A stretch of 64,000 bases of DNA from Maratus speciosus (GCA_963932465.1 OZ010787.1:17501936-17565935), one strand, 5' to 3'. Shown: positions 44,560 to 57,403, counted from the first letter of the stretch. Numbers and translations: made by a program. Notes: generated from the letters alone by a model not told the origin.

Positions 44560-47126
44560 CAGTCGCGGGAAAAAAGTAAACACTCCTAACTAACACAGCA
44601 AAAAAATATTGTAGAGGAAAGTTACTGGTACCACACGATTGGTAATAAAGTCTACTTTTAAATGGTGTATATAGAATTTGCGTAAGGGGCAATCTACATA
44701 TTAAAACGAACTATAGCTTTGTTTTTTTCAATACCAGTAAGAAATTCTGACAACATAAATGAACTCTGCACCCTTCAATTAGTCTTAAAACGAATTTTTA
44801 TGCAATTCGTACGGTAAGTTTCCGAAAATTAATTATTTTAAAACGAGCGTATTTTAGGGGCTGTATCCAAATTGAAGTTCAATACACGATTGTTGACAGA
44901 GAGAGTCCCCTTCTTGATCAAGGCATCTTAAGCGCCACTCAAGCAGTCATTGAAGACTGCTAGATTACAGGATAGCAGAAGAAATTTTGAAATATCTTGC
45001 ACTTCTATCATAGACGGCCCCTTAAACCATCATTTTGCCATTTTAGGTAGCTTTCATTACAAAAAGCTACCTATTGCAGCCGTTCGGAGGAAAACGATTC
45101 CGAAAAATTTTGGTATATTTTCACCGATCATGACCCCCAGACCCTGAAACCACCTTCCGTTCAAATGTGATATATATATATACTGTAACTCTCGTATTTA
45201 TGAACCGATTTGGATAAAATTTCTTGCGTATATAGTACATACCAATGTTTCGACCGAGTTCGTTGGCCAGCTTCAACCGCCATCTTGTTTTAAAATGGCG
45301 GCCATTTAAATTTTTTTTTAAATTTAAAATTTAAAACGAGGCACAAACAAATTAGAAATTGAAAAAGATTTTTTTCTTATGTGTTTGAACTTGATACAAA
45401 GTTTCCGGAGCATTTTTTGTTTTGTCTATATTTTAAAAAATGGCTGAGCTTATAGCACTTTGAATTTCTAGCATGGCTGACATTTTGAAACGATCTGATT
45501 TTTGTTACGCGATAATACGCGTATTTATGAACCGATTTGGATGTGACAAGGCATTGCATAGTACATAGCAATGTCTAGACCGAGTTCGTTGGCCAGCTTC
45601 ATCCGCCATCTTGTTTCAAAACGGCGGCCATTTAAATATTAAAAAAAAGTAATAATTTAATATGAGGTACAAAAAAGTTAGAAATTGGAAAAGCTTTTTT
45701 CCTTATGTGTTTGAATTTGATACAAAGATCCCGGAGCATTTTTTTGTTTCGTCTATATCTTAAAAAATGGCTGAGTTATAGCACTTTGAATTTTTAGCAT
45801 AGCTGACATTTTGAAACGATCCGATTTTTGTCACAGTTGATTGTCACGCGATAATACGCGTATTTTTGAACCGATTTGGATGTGACAAGGCATGTGCATA
45901 GTACATAGCAATCTCTCGGCCGAGTTCGTTTGCCAACTTCATCCGCCATCTTGTTTAAAAATGGCGGCCATTTAAATATTTAAATTTTTTAAAATTTAAA
46001 ATGAGGTACAAAAAAAATAGAAATTGAATTTGTTTTTCCTTATGTGTTTGAACTTGATACAAAGATTCCGGAGCATTTTTTGTTTTGTCTTTATCTTAAA
46101 AAATGGGTAAGATATAGCAGTTTGAATTTCTAATGTGGTTGACATTTTGAAAAATCTGATTTTTTTTGCCTGCAACAGCACTCGTATATATTAACCGATT
46201 TAGATGTGAGTGAGCATGTGTACAGGAATTACTAAAGTGTCGACCAAGTTCATTGGTTAGCTTTGTTGCACCCATTATGTTGTTTTAAAATAGCGGGCAC
46301 TTCAAGATATCGCCGAATTTGGCGACCAAATATAAATCACTTTAAATAAAACCAGCTTTGATAACGCAACTAATTTCGCGAAATTCTCATTCATATTCTC
46401 TTTTGACAAAAATTAGTATTTAATCTTCTATAATCGGGTTCGACTAATTTGAGCTCCGTGTGGTTGAATAATATAAGCTGGCTTTTAAAAATTAACGAAT
46501 ATGAAAGCTACCTCTCCCTCACGGCACTGGCCGGAAGGACATTTTTAAGCATAATTTGAAAACTACTTAGAAGAAAAATGTGAATTTTTTTATTTTCATA
46601 CAACAGGACGTAATAAATCTAAATCCATCAAAAGAACTGCAGGTTGCAATTCATATTTTTTTCGAATATTAATTTCATAATTCATAATTCACATCATAAA
46701 TTTATAAAAATTGCAAATTCAACGTATTTATATTTGAGTATTTTAGTATTATTGCTACACAAAACATTAGCACATTAGGAGTATAATTTCAGGAGATATT
46801 AATAAAAATATGAAAATGTAATTTAACATTAGAAACACTCAATTTTGAATGTTTATAATTCAAAAACTTATCATTCAAATGACTTGAAATTTGGCATCTA
46901 GGCATAGTTTGAACCGAAGATTAGAAATATCTTGTTAAAATTGGGTATTGCCATTGAAAAAAATGAAGTTTGGGTTCGTTTTAATATGTAGATGCCCCCT
47001 AAGCAAATTTTATATACATCATTTAAAAGTAGACTTTATTTTCAATCGTTCGATACCAGTAACTTTCTTTTACGATAATTTGTTGAGGAGTTAGTAGGGG
47101 GTGTTTAATTTTTTCCTCCATGACTG
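44560..47126. mobile_element. Tc1/mariner-like MITE, second copy, interrupted by family A element
   Basis: Ends CAGTCGCGGGAAAAAAGTAA and inverse, flanked by TA (44558-44559, 47127-47128). It matches 16370-16922 over the TIRs and core (GAGAGAGTCCCCTTCTT, GGCATCTTAAGCGCCACTCAAGCAG). Some extra sequence lies at both sides of the core (about 44735-44880 and 46590-46950), so this is a longer subfamily. The family A element 45045-46540 interrupts it. Confidence 0.8.
45045..46540 (+). mobile_element. Helentron-like (HINE-type) minisatellite element, family A, copy 2
   Basis: A 1,496-bp copy in plus orientation. 5' hairpin AGGTAGCTTTCATTACAAAAAGCTACCT, then TATTGCAGCCG, a short TA tract, four tandem units (landmarks 45267, 45593, 45933, about 46255), the inverted repeat GAAAGCTACC, and the 3' hairpin GGCACTGGCC...GGAAGGAC. 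The flanks are ATTTT on both sides (45040-45044, 46541-46545). Comparison with the uninterrupted MITE at 16.4-16.9 kb shows precisely where it inserted. It has two units fewer than copy 1. Confidence 0.8.
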
Positions 47127-47128
47127 TA

Positions 47129-47588
47129 CATATTTCTTGGAAAATTGAAGTAATTAAATTTATTGTAATTCTAATTTGTCTATCAAATAAACGGTACAAC
47201 AGTGAGACTAAATTCCCTTATAGCATATTCCTCTGGAAATGACACCTTACTAAATGTAGAGTCTGCTTGTTAAGATTTTCACATACATCATTCAAGAGAA
47301 TGCTCTCATAAACTAAAAGTTCAATTAACTTCACAACAAACCACTAGCACAAACTATTACCAGTTATATGCTGAGTTGCACGCATAGCTAAAATGTTCCA
47401 TACATGTTTTATGTGATGTGGATTGGTAACCGTGATAGTCATTTCATATCGACTCTTCATGATATTAATGCACGACATGGGAATACAAATGCATAGCAAA
47501 TTTTGACAGATAAACAACTGATTGCTGCAATATTTGAACGCTATTATTCCAAGTATGGAGAGAAGATTAAATTGAATTGTTTAGAATG

Positions 47589-47634
<46 letters not shown>

Positions 47635-48627
47635 TGCTGCAATAAATCAGAGTCAGTTGCAGCAATTTTCACAACTAAACATTTATCAAATAACATTGTG
47701 TATGTGCATGTGCGTGTGCAACCAACCGATGGCCGAGTCATACATCCTCTATTAACTACACGTCCTGACAAACAACACGTGAAATTGGCTCTAAATGTCA
47801 GTGATTAAATCGTAAATCAATGATCATGTAAGTACGTGATCTAATGAATAGCAGTTCATGATAATAAGACGAATGAATAGCAATTCATAATCATAATTCT
47901 CTTACGAATTTAACAAATATAAATTCAAATTCGTGCACTGTTGATTAAAATTAGGTTTGCAGTGCAGCACTATGCTGAAGGTGATTTTCGGGCCAAAATA
48001 GCTCAGTTGGTATACACATGTTTCGAAAGATCCACTAAAGACTGTCATATATACTGATGGCAGCTAGTACAATTAAAACTCTGTCATGTATGTGAAAGTA
48101 ACAAAAGCAATTGAGGTGCCTTGTCACGTGCTTTTTTTGTCACCTGGCCCCAAGGTTCAACATTACGAAACGCTCTGTATCGTTCATTTGGTGAGTTGTC
48201 ATTTTCCGGTTATTGAAGACGTTTTTTACTTGCGACACATACTCTATTCTCCAAAGTGTTCCAGCAGTTCAATATTCAAATAATTTTGCATCCAAAAAGC
48301 GCTAATAGAGCAGAAATTCTTTGCTGATGAGGATCGTTACTAATTTGATGTATCGTCATAAATGTGCTAAAATTTTCTAGGAAGTGTTTCATGAAATCCG
48401 ATGAGGAATTTCGATAAATATCATTATCTCTAATGTTACATGACCTAATGTCAATGTAATTGTTTTTAGTTCGAATGATAATACCGTGTTTGCATACATC
48501 GCAAATTATATCCGACATGTGGGAGACCTGCAGTAGAATTTATGATTTGTTTTCCTCTCTGCATCCATGAAATATATCGTAATTTGTGCAATCCATGCCA
48601 CAAGTCTTAACTTACTGTTTTATGTTA
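47129..48627. other. AT-rich interval with A41 tract
   Basis: A41 at 47592-47632 followed by GT-rich ATGTGCATGTGCGTGTGCAA. A TAGCTCAGTTGGTATA stretch (about 47998) looks like a pol III A-box but has no matching cloverleaf. No gene accepted. Confidence 0.5.
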
Positions 48628-48629
48628 TA

Positions 48630-48795
48630 CAGCGTTGTTTCAAAAAAGATTGAATAGACTTTAGGGTGTATGGGAGGCATAAATCTCCAAAAGAAACATT
48701 TAATACTAAAAAGAATCCGTGGTCGAAATTGAAATGTTAGGGCGCTAGAGGGTGCTTTTTTATTGCAAAGAAGCACACGTTTCTTTCATAATGCT
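48630..48795 (+). mobile_element. Solo TIR of a DUF4817-type mariner relative
   Basis: TA then CAGCGTTGTTTCAAAAAAGA, ATACTAAAAAGAATCCGTGGTCGAAA and AGGGCGCTAGAGGGTGC match in order the left arm at 32880-33010 (CAGGGTGATTCAAAAAAGAT, AAAGAATGCATGGTCGAAA, GAGGGCGCCAAAAG). No right arm follows, so the rest is lost. Confidence 0.55.
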
Positions 48796-50781
48796 GTACA
48801 AATGATTGTAGATTTCTTCTTAAATTATGCCATTATAAAAAAAAAGAAAAATTGTTAAAAAGCAAAATCACATACAAGAAAACAACTAAAAATTGCAAAC
48901 CAAATTCATTTAGGACAAAATATAAGAATCTTTCAAACAAGCAAGTACAGTTCGGTAAATATTTTAAATACTTAACATAAACATGGGAATTCAAATGTTT
49001 TCTTTTCGAGAAAACCTACTTAGTGTTCCGAAACTATAATCATATTTCATCAAAGTTCAAGAGCTCTGAAATATGTCATTGATTTTTTTACTCTTCCCTC
49101 CATACTCGCAGCAAAGCGTAGACAGAGGGTTTTGAAGAAAAAATAATACACAGCTTCTCTTTCTTCTCGGAGCATTATTCATCCTAGAAAAGAAAATTAA
49201 AAATATTATCTCTGAAAACAGTGTAATAGTCAAAATAATACGCAACATTGCAATATTATATAGCATTATGTCTTATGACTCTATTTGTACTATTGGTGTA
49301 AGATTTCAACTTATCAAGTATTAGAGAAAAAATAAATTTATCTTTAGTAGTACTTTAAGGGTATGGTAGACATTCAAGGAAATTTTTTATTATTTTCATA
49401 AAAAAGATGTATAAACTATGACTATCATGAAACAAGCATTTTACGTTTGTATGTAGCAGGTGTTTTGAAATAAAGCACAAAAATTTTTCGGTCAAAAAAG
49501 AAATCTTGAAAACATGCATAAATTTTTATTCAAATAAAATTCCATACGATTATTAAATAAAGCAAAACCAATGATTACTTTGATATGAGCTCATCTCCTA
49601 AAAGTACACATTTTGTGTATTCGTTTAAATTTATATCAATTATATCATTAAAATTAAAGAAATATTTTCCCTACTCTGAACAGGCTTTCTAGGTTTTCCC
49701 TTTCATGTTGCATTTGATAATTATAACTTTGATAACTATTTTTTTTTTCAATAAGGGTACACATTTGTTTGAAAAATAAAGTCATTAACACACTGTAAAA
49801 ATTTGAAAGGGGATTAAAAAAATAATTTGCATGGGACACTTTAATCATTCGCTCCAGGTGAGATTTTAAAACTGTGCAAAACTAATTAAAAATTTGGTCG
49901 GATTTGAACCACGCTAAGGCTGATTTAAAGTTAATACAGATAATATATCAAAGTAAAATAAAAAACAAAAACAATTTTTGATGGAATTTTTTAAATTGAA
50001 AACACTTTAATTTTTTTCATTTTCAAAGATCATTTTCTTTCATAAACGTAAGAGTGAGAAACCTTTTTCTAATTCCAGTAATCAGGAAATTGTGACATGA
50101 CCACTCATAAGTCATTCATGCGCTCATAAGTTTATAAAATTTTTGTTTGCACAGTATAATGATTTTAATATGATGTGATGATATGATATGATTTTAATTC
50201 CAGGAACTATCTTTATCAACAAATTGGAAAAACCTCTTCTGATCATTAATTTTTTTGAAAAACAACCTTCAGAGAACTGTTCATACTTTTTTTTTTTTAT
50301 TCTTGACCACATGTAAACTTCACATGGAGTTAAATTATGCTTGTGAAATACAGCAATGGATGACAGAATCATTTTCTTTTGAATATTAAGTAGGAAAGTT
50401 CTTTTTAGGCAAATTTGTTTCTGTTCTGAGTGAGAGAAGATTTTATCAAAGAGTTTCTGCTCTTGGATCTAAATAAAAATATGCACTATTTTGTGTCAAT
50501 GTGTCCAAAGGTGTGACATTCACACAAAGCTATTTAATAATTTTTAAAAATAATTTTTCATTTCTTGTAAATCTTCCATGAGGCTTGTTTTGTAATTTTG
50601 TAATAAATGAAAGATTTTTAAAAAGCCAACATTTTTTTTTAATAATCCATTTTTTTTAAGTGCCATATAATATACCAATTTAAAATCAATCGTCTTTTGC
50701 CATTTCCCTGCAAAATTTACGTATTTTATCGGTAAATTTTGTAAAGTATGGTTGCCATTATTTTTCATGTAATCTACATTC

Positions 50782-50785
<4 letters not shown>
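48796..50785. other. AT-rich interval, nothing confirmed
   Basis: TTTAAGGGTATGGTAGACATTC at 49356 resembles a TTAAGGG-type element end, but I found no partner. On the minus strand, GGTTCAAATCC at about 49892-49902 is a perfect B-box without an A-box. Confidence 0.45.

Positions 50786-50824
<39 letters not shown>
50786..50824. repeat. A39 tract
   Basis: Homopolymer A, directly before the dispersed repeat at 50825. Confidence 0.95.
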
Positions 50825-50825
<1 letters not shown>

Positions 50826-51640
50826 ATTTTTGTCTCTCTGTGTGTGAGCGTGTGTATGTATGTTTATTTATTTGTAGGTGATGGTAGAGAAATCTATCAC
50901 ACGTAAGCGTCTTTAAATTTGGTTCCAGAAGAACCAAAACAGGTACTAAAGCATCTGATGCTTAGCTTTTGGATTTTTTAAATATATCTTTTGCTATTTT
51001 ATATTGAACAAAACAATCCCGTATTTGTCCGATTTGTCAAGTTCAGCGGCGATTTTGATCAACTCATAGAATTAATCTAACTTCAATCTTTTTAATCCAA
51101 TCTAGTAAATTTTGTACTCTTTTCAATAAAATTTATTTAGAATTCGTACTAGAATTTTTGAATTTTTCGCGACTTTTTTAAAAAAGGTCCCCATTTCGCC
51201 GAAGATTAAAAGTTTTTTTTAAATCAACCGGTATCTATTCGACACCTTATCAAGCCAATCTTATATTTTATACCCCTGTAGGGAGAGACTTTCGGGAATC
51301 GATTAAAAAGTAGAAAATATATGAAATAGTATGCTTTAAATTTATTATTAAAAAAAGGAAAGCCATCGATTTTTTTTCTGAAGTGCAGCGAAATCCCAAC
51401 AAGGAAAATGTTCCAGTGTTGGTTTCTCTATAATGCCAAAAACCATAGCTATGACTGTGCACATGTCCTCGTGGTGATGGTCTTATTTTTATTCGACGCG
51501 TGGCAAGAGGTTCGTTTCGAAAAAACGATCAGCGTCGCGAGATATATTTTAAAAACTTCTAGGAAACGCTAAGGTAATTTTAGGTAAATGTAAGATTATT
51601 ATCCCGTGTTGGGACAACGCCGGGCATGTCTGCAAGTTTA
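50825..51640 (+). mobile_element. Probable Helentron-like dispersed repeat, GGGACAACGCCGGGC tail
   Basis: Starts with a CTCTCTGTGTGTGAGCGTG tract and GTAGGTGATGGTAGAGAAAT. It ends TATCCCGTGTTGGGACAACGCCGGGCATGTCTGCAAG. I recall tails of the form CCCGGGCAACGCCGGG as frequent 3' ends of interspersed repeats in many arthropods. The CCCG...CGGG pair can form the 3' hairpin. There is no clear minisatellite, and the 5' hairpin is not visible, possibly lost at the A39 tract. Confidence 0.45.
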
Positions 51641-53250
51641 GAATAAAACACATTATATAAAATTTGGCAAGGAAGGGATTTGATAATAGCAAACACGCTT
51701 TTGAAATATTTTGAAATTAATGATCTAACAACTAAAATTTTCTCGAAATAGCTAACAAGAATTTCGAATTAAAAAAAATGAAAATAAAACAAATTATGAT
51801 TATATATATTAAACTGAACCATGTTTTAAAGCATCTTTCATTAAACTTGACTAAATATAAAAAAACCCATAAATTTGCATGTTTCAGCTAGCATTTTCTT
51901 ACATAAAAACAAATGTGAAAAGCTTTTACCTGCCCAATTTGAATTTTCTGCTTTTTAAAAAATAAAGTTATGATTCTGCATAGTAAACGGATATTTATTA
52001 TTTTAAGCGACGCAATTTGTTTCATTTTAAACTAAAAGCTTTCAACAATTCACTAAGTATTTTTTTGAGAATGATACTTTATTATTAACTTTTTTATGGT
52101 GTTTAATAAATGGTAACAAATATTTTGAGTATGCGCTTTAGTATGATTATTTGAAAAGGCACGAAATATCATTCTTTTAAAGAGTTGTTTTTGTGGAAAC
52201 AAAACTAGATATTTTTTCATTATATTTCTTTCAAAAAGAAAAAAAAATACTTGTAATTTTTTTAAATTATTTTTAGCAACATTACGTTACTGCAATTTCC
52301 TTTGTACTTCATGAGATAAGATGAAATTTTTGAACGAATAGAATACGTTTAGAGTTAAAGTTTTTATCACTGTGTCTTTCTTAATTAAATCCGGGCACGC
52401 AGATTTAGAAGGTAAATTAAAGTGTCTTACTTGTCATGATAATTAACACATTTATTTTTTAAGAAGTAAAAAGAAAAGAATAATAAATAAAGCAAATGGC
52501 GTTTGTTTTCTTGTGTTATAAAAATATTCTCGTGTTTTAAAAATAATTATCTGTTTTTGCATTGTCTGAATACTATTAATTACATGTTTTTGCGTTACAA
52601 TTCGAGTTTAAAATATTATAAATGCACGAGAGTTTTTATTCCCGTGGATTAAATATTTTGATTTAAATGCAAAAAGCGCAAGGAAAATTTATTCTTAACA
52701 AAAGAAAAGAACGATGCTCAAATGTAAATTAGCATAATCATTCATATTTCTACTTTAGGAAAAGAATTTATTTTTAAGCTTGCAATTTTTTATTATGTCA
52801 AATTGTTTGGTTATCTGTATTATAAAGGACATACGTGTACGTGAGTACGCTGTCGCTATTTTGACGGCGGTAACAGCAGACAATTAAATTAAACTTTTAT
52901 TGAAATTTTTTAAACTTCTAAATATAGCACATTTTCAACTTTTACACCGTCGAATAGGGAAAAAATGTACTTTCAAATGCATTGTTTGACAACTATATCG
53001 CAATTTATTGGAAAACTGTATCGCAATTTACTCAATTTTTATTGTTTTTTTAATTAATTTTCAAGTATGAATTTTTTTTCAAATCTATCTCTATCGCGTG
53101 CAGAAGATTACGAAAGATAAAGCCGTTTGCATTTAAATTAATATAAATAGCTCATCATTTAATTCCAGCTTATATTTCATACGAAATTAAAACATTCATC
53201 AATCAATTAAAAAAGAATAAAATATAAATAAAACACAAATTTAAGACACA
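51641..53250. other. AT-rich interval, nothing recognised
   Basis: No coding frame, TIR or tandem structure seen. Confidence 0.5.
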
Positions 53251-53265
53251 TAATCGAATTTCGCG

Positions 53266-53548
53266 AAGCCCAGTAGCGTAGTGGTCAGCACGTCTGTCTG
53301 CCACGCTACAGGCCGCGAGTTCGACTCCCGTCTGGGTAAGGTTCACTCAACCTTTCATTCTTTCGGGGTCGATAAAATGAGTATCAAGCTTGCGTGGGAA
53401 CTAAACACCGGGGGACTCGCGTTGGGCTGACCACCTGGCCGGGGCACATGCTGCATAACACCTCGGGGCCCATGGTCAAGTAAACAGAGTTGGACACTGT
53501 AGGCCCTGATCCTTCATGGATCGTATAGCCGCAGGTTTAGTTTTAGTT
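53266..53548 (+). mobile_element. tRNA-Gly-derived SINE with target-site duplication
   Basis: About 283 bp. The head GCCCAGTAGCGTAGTGG...CTGGG has an A-box (TAGCGTAGTGG), the CTGCCACG anticodon-loop sequence typical of tRNA-Gly(GCC), and a B-box (GAGTTCGACTCCC). The body includes CTTTCGGGGTCGATAAAATG, a motif shared by several invertebrate SINEs, then a GGTTTAGTTTTAG tail. It is flanked by TAATCGAATTTCGCG (53251-53265) and TAATCGAATTTCACG (53549-53563), a 15-bp duplication with one mismatch. This shows LINE-type retrotransposition, and the near-identical duplication suggests a fairly recent insertion. Confidence 0.85.
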
Positions 53549-53563
53549 TAATCGAATTTCACG

Positions 53564-54402
53564 CTTAGTCCATTGAAATGAACAGAATCAAAAAGGCTGA
53601 TTGTAAAAAGCGATCTTTGGAGATTTCTTCGGCTTTTATCTCCTGACATGATGCCAATATAAAAATATCGCTTGTAATACGTTTCAAAACTTTATTTGAA
53701 TGCATTATTGCTATTTTCCATATAAAAATGATTTTTAGTATTGTTAGTGGGCATTCTAAAAAAAATATATTAAATGTAAAAAATCTATTATAGATATCAT
53801 TAAAAACAAAACAAAACAGTAGACCAGTGCGAGACTTTTTCACCGCAATCTTTGAGATTATTTGCTGATACGTTTTTTCATTAATTTTTGATTAACTGTA
53901 ATTCTTTTTATTAAAAAATGTGTTTTAACGATAGATAAGTAGAACTTTTCGAAAAATACCCCATTCATCGCCGTGCCTTTAGTATATGAAGAGAAAATGA
54001 TGTTAACATCAGAAATAATGTATATGATTATTTCACCTATATTCAGTAACCAGGGAAGCCCGCGTTTATCCCCCTGATTTATTAAAATCATTAAAAGTAT
54101 AGTATTTTATTTTGAAAGATATTTCAACAATTGTAAAATACTGAGCTGTAACTTCTGAGTTACCGGGGAATGCTTTTAAGAAATTCGATTGTTTTGCTAT
54201 TAGCAGTAACAATGCTAAAGTAAAAGAACTAAGACGTACTCTTGAATTATTGAGGAGGATGTTTTTTAGAAAATCGATTATTTTACCATCAGTTGCTTAA
54301 AAGGCGGTAAAAACAGGGCAGCCGACATTTTATAAAGGTGATTTTAAAAGTTAAAACTTTTGACTTATTTTGTTTTTCGTTTTATTTGAGAATCGGGATA
54401 CT
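53564..54402. other. AT-rich interval, nothing recognised
   Basis: Two short minus-strand frames (53565-53843, 53858-54091) show no family motif. Confidence 0.45.
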
Positions 54403-54938
54403 TTAACCCTTTATATCCTGAATTTTGAATAAAAATTTGCTTTACCTGAATAATCATTTACGTTAATGTCTAAGTTATTCAGAGCAGCATATATAATAAC
54501 AATTGACTTTTAGCTAATTTTTTTAATTAAAACTGGTTTAATAAATTGTTTGTTAGAGCTATTTTTGCAAAATATTTACATGAATAATTAGGTTAATTAA
54601 CAAAAAATACTGTTTTGGAAGTCTCACAGTTCTTATAAGAACAGTGTCAATAAATATATTGTGATCCTATCTGTAACAGTTTTGTAGTTAGAAATTTTTC
54701 GTATAACAATTTTTAATAGGATGAAAGCTACACCTAGGTAAATGATTGAGGAAATAACCACATTAAAGAATATTTAGCTTCGACTGTTTCACTGTATTTA
54801 TTATTTATAAATATGATTGAGCAAATTATTTTGTATGAAAAGTGCAATCTGCTTTTATTAGTTAGACGAATTAAATAAATTTTACATTGAATTTTCTTTA
54901 ATGGTACTTAAAAGTACCGTCAGGTAATAAAGGATTAA
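54403..54938. mobile_element. piggyBac-like MITE (CCCTTTATATCCTGA ends)
   Basis: TTAA then CCCTTTATATCCTGA on the left; TCAGGTAATAAAGGA then TTAA on the right. 536 bp, non-coding, with an internal palindrome GGTACTTAAAAGTACC near the right end. Confidence 0.65.
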
Positions 54939-55042
54939 AAGAACACACGAGTGAACTAAATGCTATTTTGAGAATCAACGATCAATTATTATAAAGAGCA
55001 TGTTACAAATATCTTAATGTGAGAAAGCCTAGAATAGAGATG

Positions 55043-56112
55043 CACTGTAAAGAAAATAAATGTTTCTTGATCTAGAAAGAAGGTTTGCAAAAATATATTA
55101 CAATCTCTTCCGAGTTACCCAAGATTCTGAAAAGTATTCCTTTATCTTCAGAAACCTCATAAACCAACAGATTTCCGAGATTTAAAGAAGACTTTTGAAG
55201 CAAAAGTTTCTTTTGCTGCCCATAATTTTCGGAAACATTTCCGAAAATAGTCTTTGCAGCGTATTAAGGCTGTTCTTAACTGCTCTGCTCAACAAGCGCA
55301 AAACGTTTTGACACATTTACAGATTGATTTTTAAACGGAAAAGTATAAAATTGGAAAGCCTGACCATGGAAGCGATTTGAAATCGAACTGTTTTTTCCAT
55401 TTTTTGATCCATCAATTACCTATTGAGTTATAAGCCAATTCGATCACGTGACAAACACATTTTTCGACCTTTCTTGAGTGCTCGTTCTTCTTTCGCGCGG
55501 AAATTCGATTCAAAACGCCCGCTTTGACACCAATTTCTGAAAGATCTATTCAGTTTGCAAAAAAATGGAAAAAACAGCTCAATTACATAGTTTCTGAACA
55601 ATAACACCAGCTAGTTTCATGCATTTTCGAACAAAAATAAATTAAAGCTTATGTCAGAAAGTTGCCCTTTTGGATTTGAGAACACCCTTAATCAGTTTTC
55701 TCAACCCGATATCAACACTAAATTTCAATTATTTGGGTATCTTCAATTCTGAAGTAAACATTTCCAGCTGCGTAACAGAATTTATACATGCAAGAGTAAT
55801 AAAATATTGTTCATTTTACGCTGTTCATTTTGTCTATTGTACATGTTTGTTGAACATGAAAATGTTTACTCGAGAATTGATCACACCCTAAAAACCCGCA
55901 CTTCATGTTGATAAAGGCGTGAAAAAACTGGTTAATAAACTAATAAAAACTATTCGGAAACGTTTCCAAAATTTCCCAGCAGCAAAACAGACTTTTATTT
56001 CGGAAATACTTCTTTAAACTAGTGAAATCTATTGGTTTACGATATTTTTGAATATAATGGTACTTTTTCGGAATCTTGGGTAAATCTGAAGATTTGTAGT
56101 CTGTCTTGCTAG

Positions 56113-56153
<41 letters not shown>

Positions 56154-56169
56154 GCATTTTTTTACAGTG
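55043..56169. mobile_element. Foldback MITE (CACTGTAAA ends), interrupted by a piggyBac-like MITE
   Basis: Left CACTGTAAAGAAAATAAATG, right CATTTTTTTACAGTG. The arms are inverted (GAGTTACCCAAGATTC at left, GAATCTTGGGTAAATC at right), and GGAAACATTTCCGAA and its inverse occur in both halves. Collinear with 16999-19532 once insertions are removed. A36 at 56115-56150 lies near the right end. Contains 55264-55691. Confidence 0.7.
55264..55691. mobile_element. piggyBac-like MITE, copy 2, nested
   Basis: TTAA then GGCTGTTCTTAACTGC on the left; TTTGAGAACACCC then TTAA on the right. 428 bp and full-length alignable with 40599-41042. The host element reads GCGTA-[insert]-TCAGTTTTCTCAACCC, while the homologous unfilled position at about 19034-19055 reads GCGTATTACTCATTTTCTCAACCC. 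That confirms the boundaries and the TTAA target. Confidence 0.85.
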
Positions 56170-57401
56170 TGGTAATACGGAATTTAATTACACGTTTTTG
56201 ACGATGCGACAAGATTTTGTGGCTAATTTATACCGTAGTAGTAGACCGCGTTTTGTGTTCGTACAACAAAATATATAGAGAGAGCGCAGTAAATGAAAGT
56301 TGATTTTTCCAAAAGTTTTCTACCACTGCTACTTTAGGTCCAACTGCATATCTCTGTGTTCATAGCTCTCAAACCTACCGATTTTTAAGTACAACTATTT
56401 CCGAATGAAAATTGTCGCTTTATTTAATGACAGAAATTCGTGATTAAAGAAGACGAAAGTTGCTATTCGGAAATATTTGTGCTCTGAAATTGGGAGTTTT
56501 TGCAGCTATGTACATGGCAAAAGAGTAAAGTACACAAATTCAAAAACCGGAAGAGAGAGAAAACTTGACGGGTCTTAATGGGTAACAACACTTACACCGG
56601 TTTAAATTATTTTATTTATTTTGTTGATTATACACACACGAAAATCATATTTTATAGGCAATATTAACAGTGAAAGTGACATTTTGCAGGTAAAGAAGTC
56701 GAGCGCGCAACAGCAAGTAAACAGTAACGAAAACTTTTAGCGTGTTTTTTTTTCTTTTGTCACTTATCAGAGAGACTTTTCAAAATCTGTGGACAGTTTA
56801 GCTCCGACAATTATCTATAAATCAACCTGTTCTCTTTGAAAATTAATCGTTAAATATTTTCTTAGTGAAATACAGGATTTTGTTTTCTAAGTATTGATAT
56901 AGCACTTTTCTTTGGTTGAAAAGGTAGTTGAAAATTTTAGTTGAAAAGTTACGTTTTATTTTTGTTTAATGTAATTTCACTGAAAATATATATTTTTTAA
57001 AACGACTACATATTTCACAAGCATTTTCACTAAAAACTTTTTTTTTTGTCTCACTGTTCTACGTCTGCGATGAGTTATCGTGTCCTCAGCTTGACTCTTT
57101 TTTTCGAAGCGCTCCCATCCATCAGCTGTCAAGCAGCCAATTTTTAATATATCAACAAAAAATCACACTTTTATACTTTGATATATGTATAATAAGTCAG
57201 TGAAAATGGATTTTTATAATTTCCCTGCATTTCCGAAATGAAAAATTCCTGATAAAGCCTCAAATTTCAGTCCGACAAAGTGGTGTTTTACCCGGAAACA
57301 TCGTTATATCTTTGCAGTAGATCTCTGTTACAGGCACAAATTTATAAATAATGTAAAAAAAAAAAAAAAAAGAAAAAAAGAAAAAAAAAACAAGAAATAT
57401 A
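56170..57401. other. Unannotated interval with A-rich tract
   Basis: No gene or element recognised. A broken A tract with G interruptions sits at about 57355-57391, directly before the next MITE. Confidence 0.45.
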
Positions 57402-57403
57402 TA

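Noticed and set aside
47990..48060. tRNA A-box-like TAGCTCAGTTGGTATA
   Set aside because: No B-box at the right distance and no stems.
49860..49930. Perfect B-box GGTTCAAATCC on the minus strand
   Set aside because: No A-box or acceptor stem upstream; likely chance or a very decayed tRNA-derived sequence.
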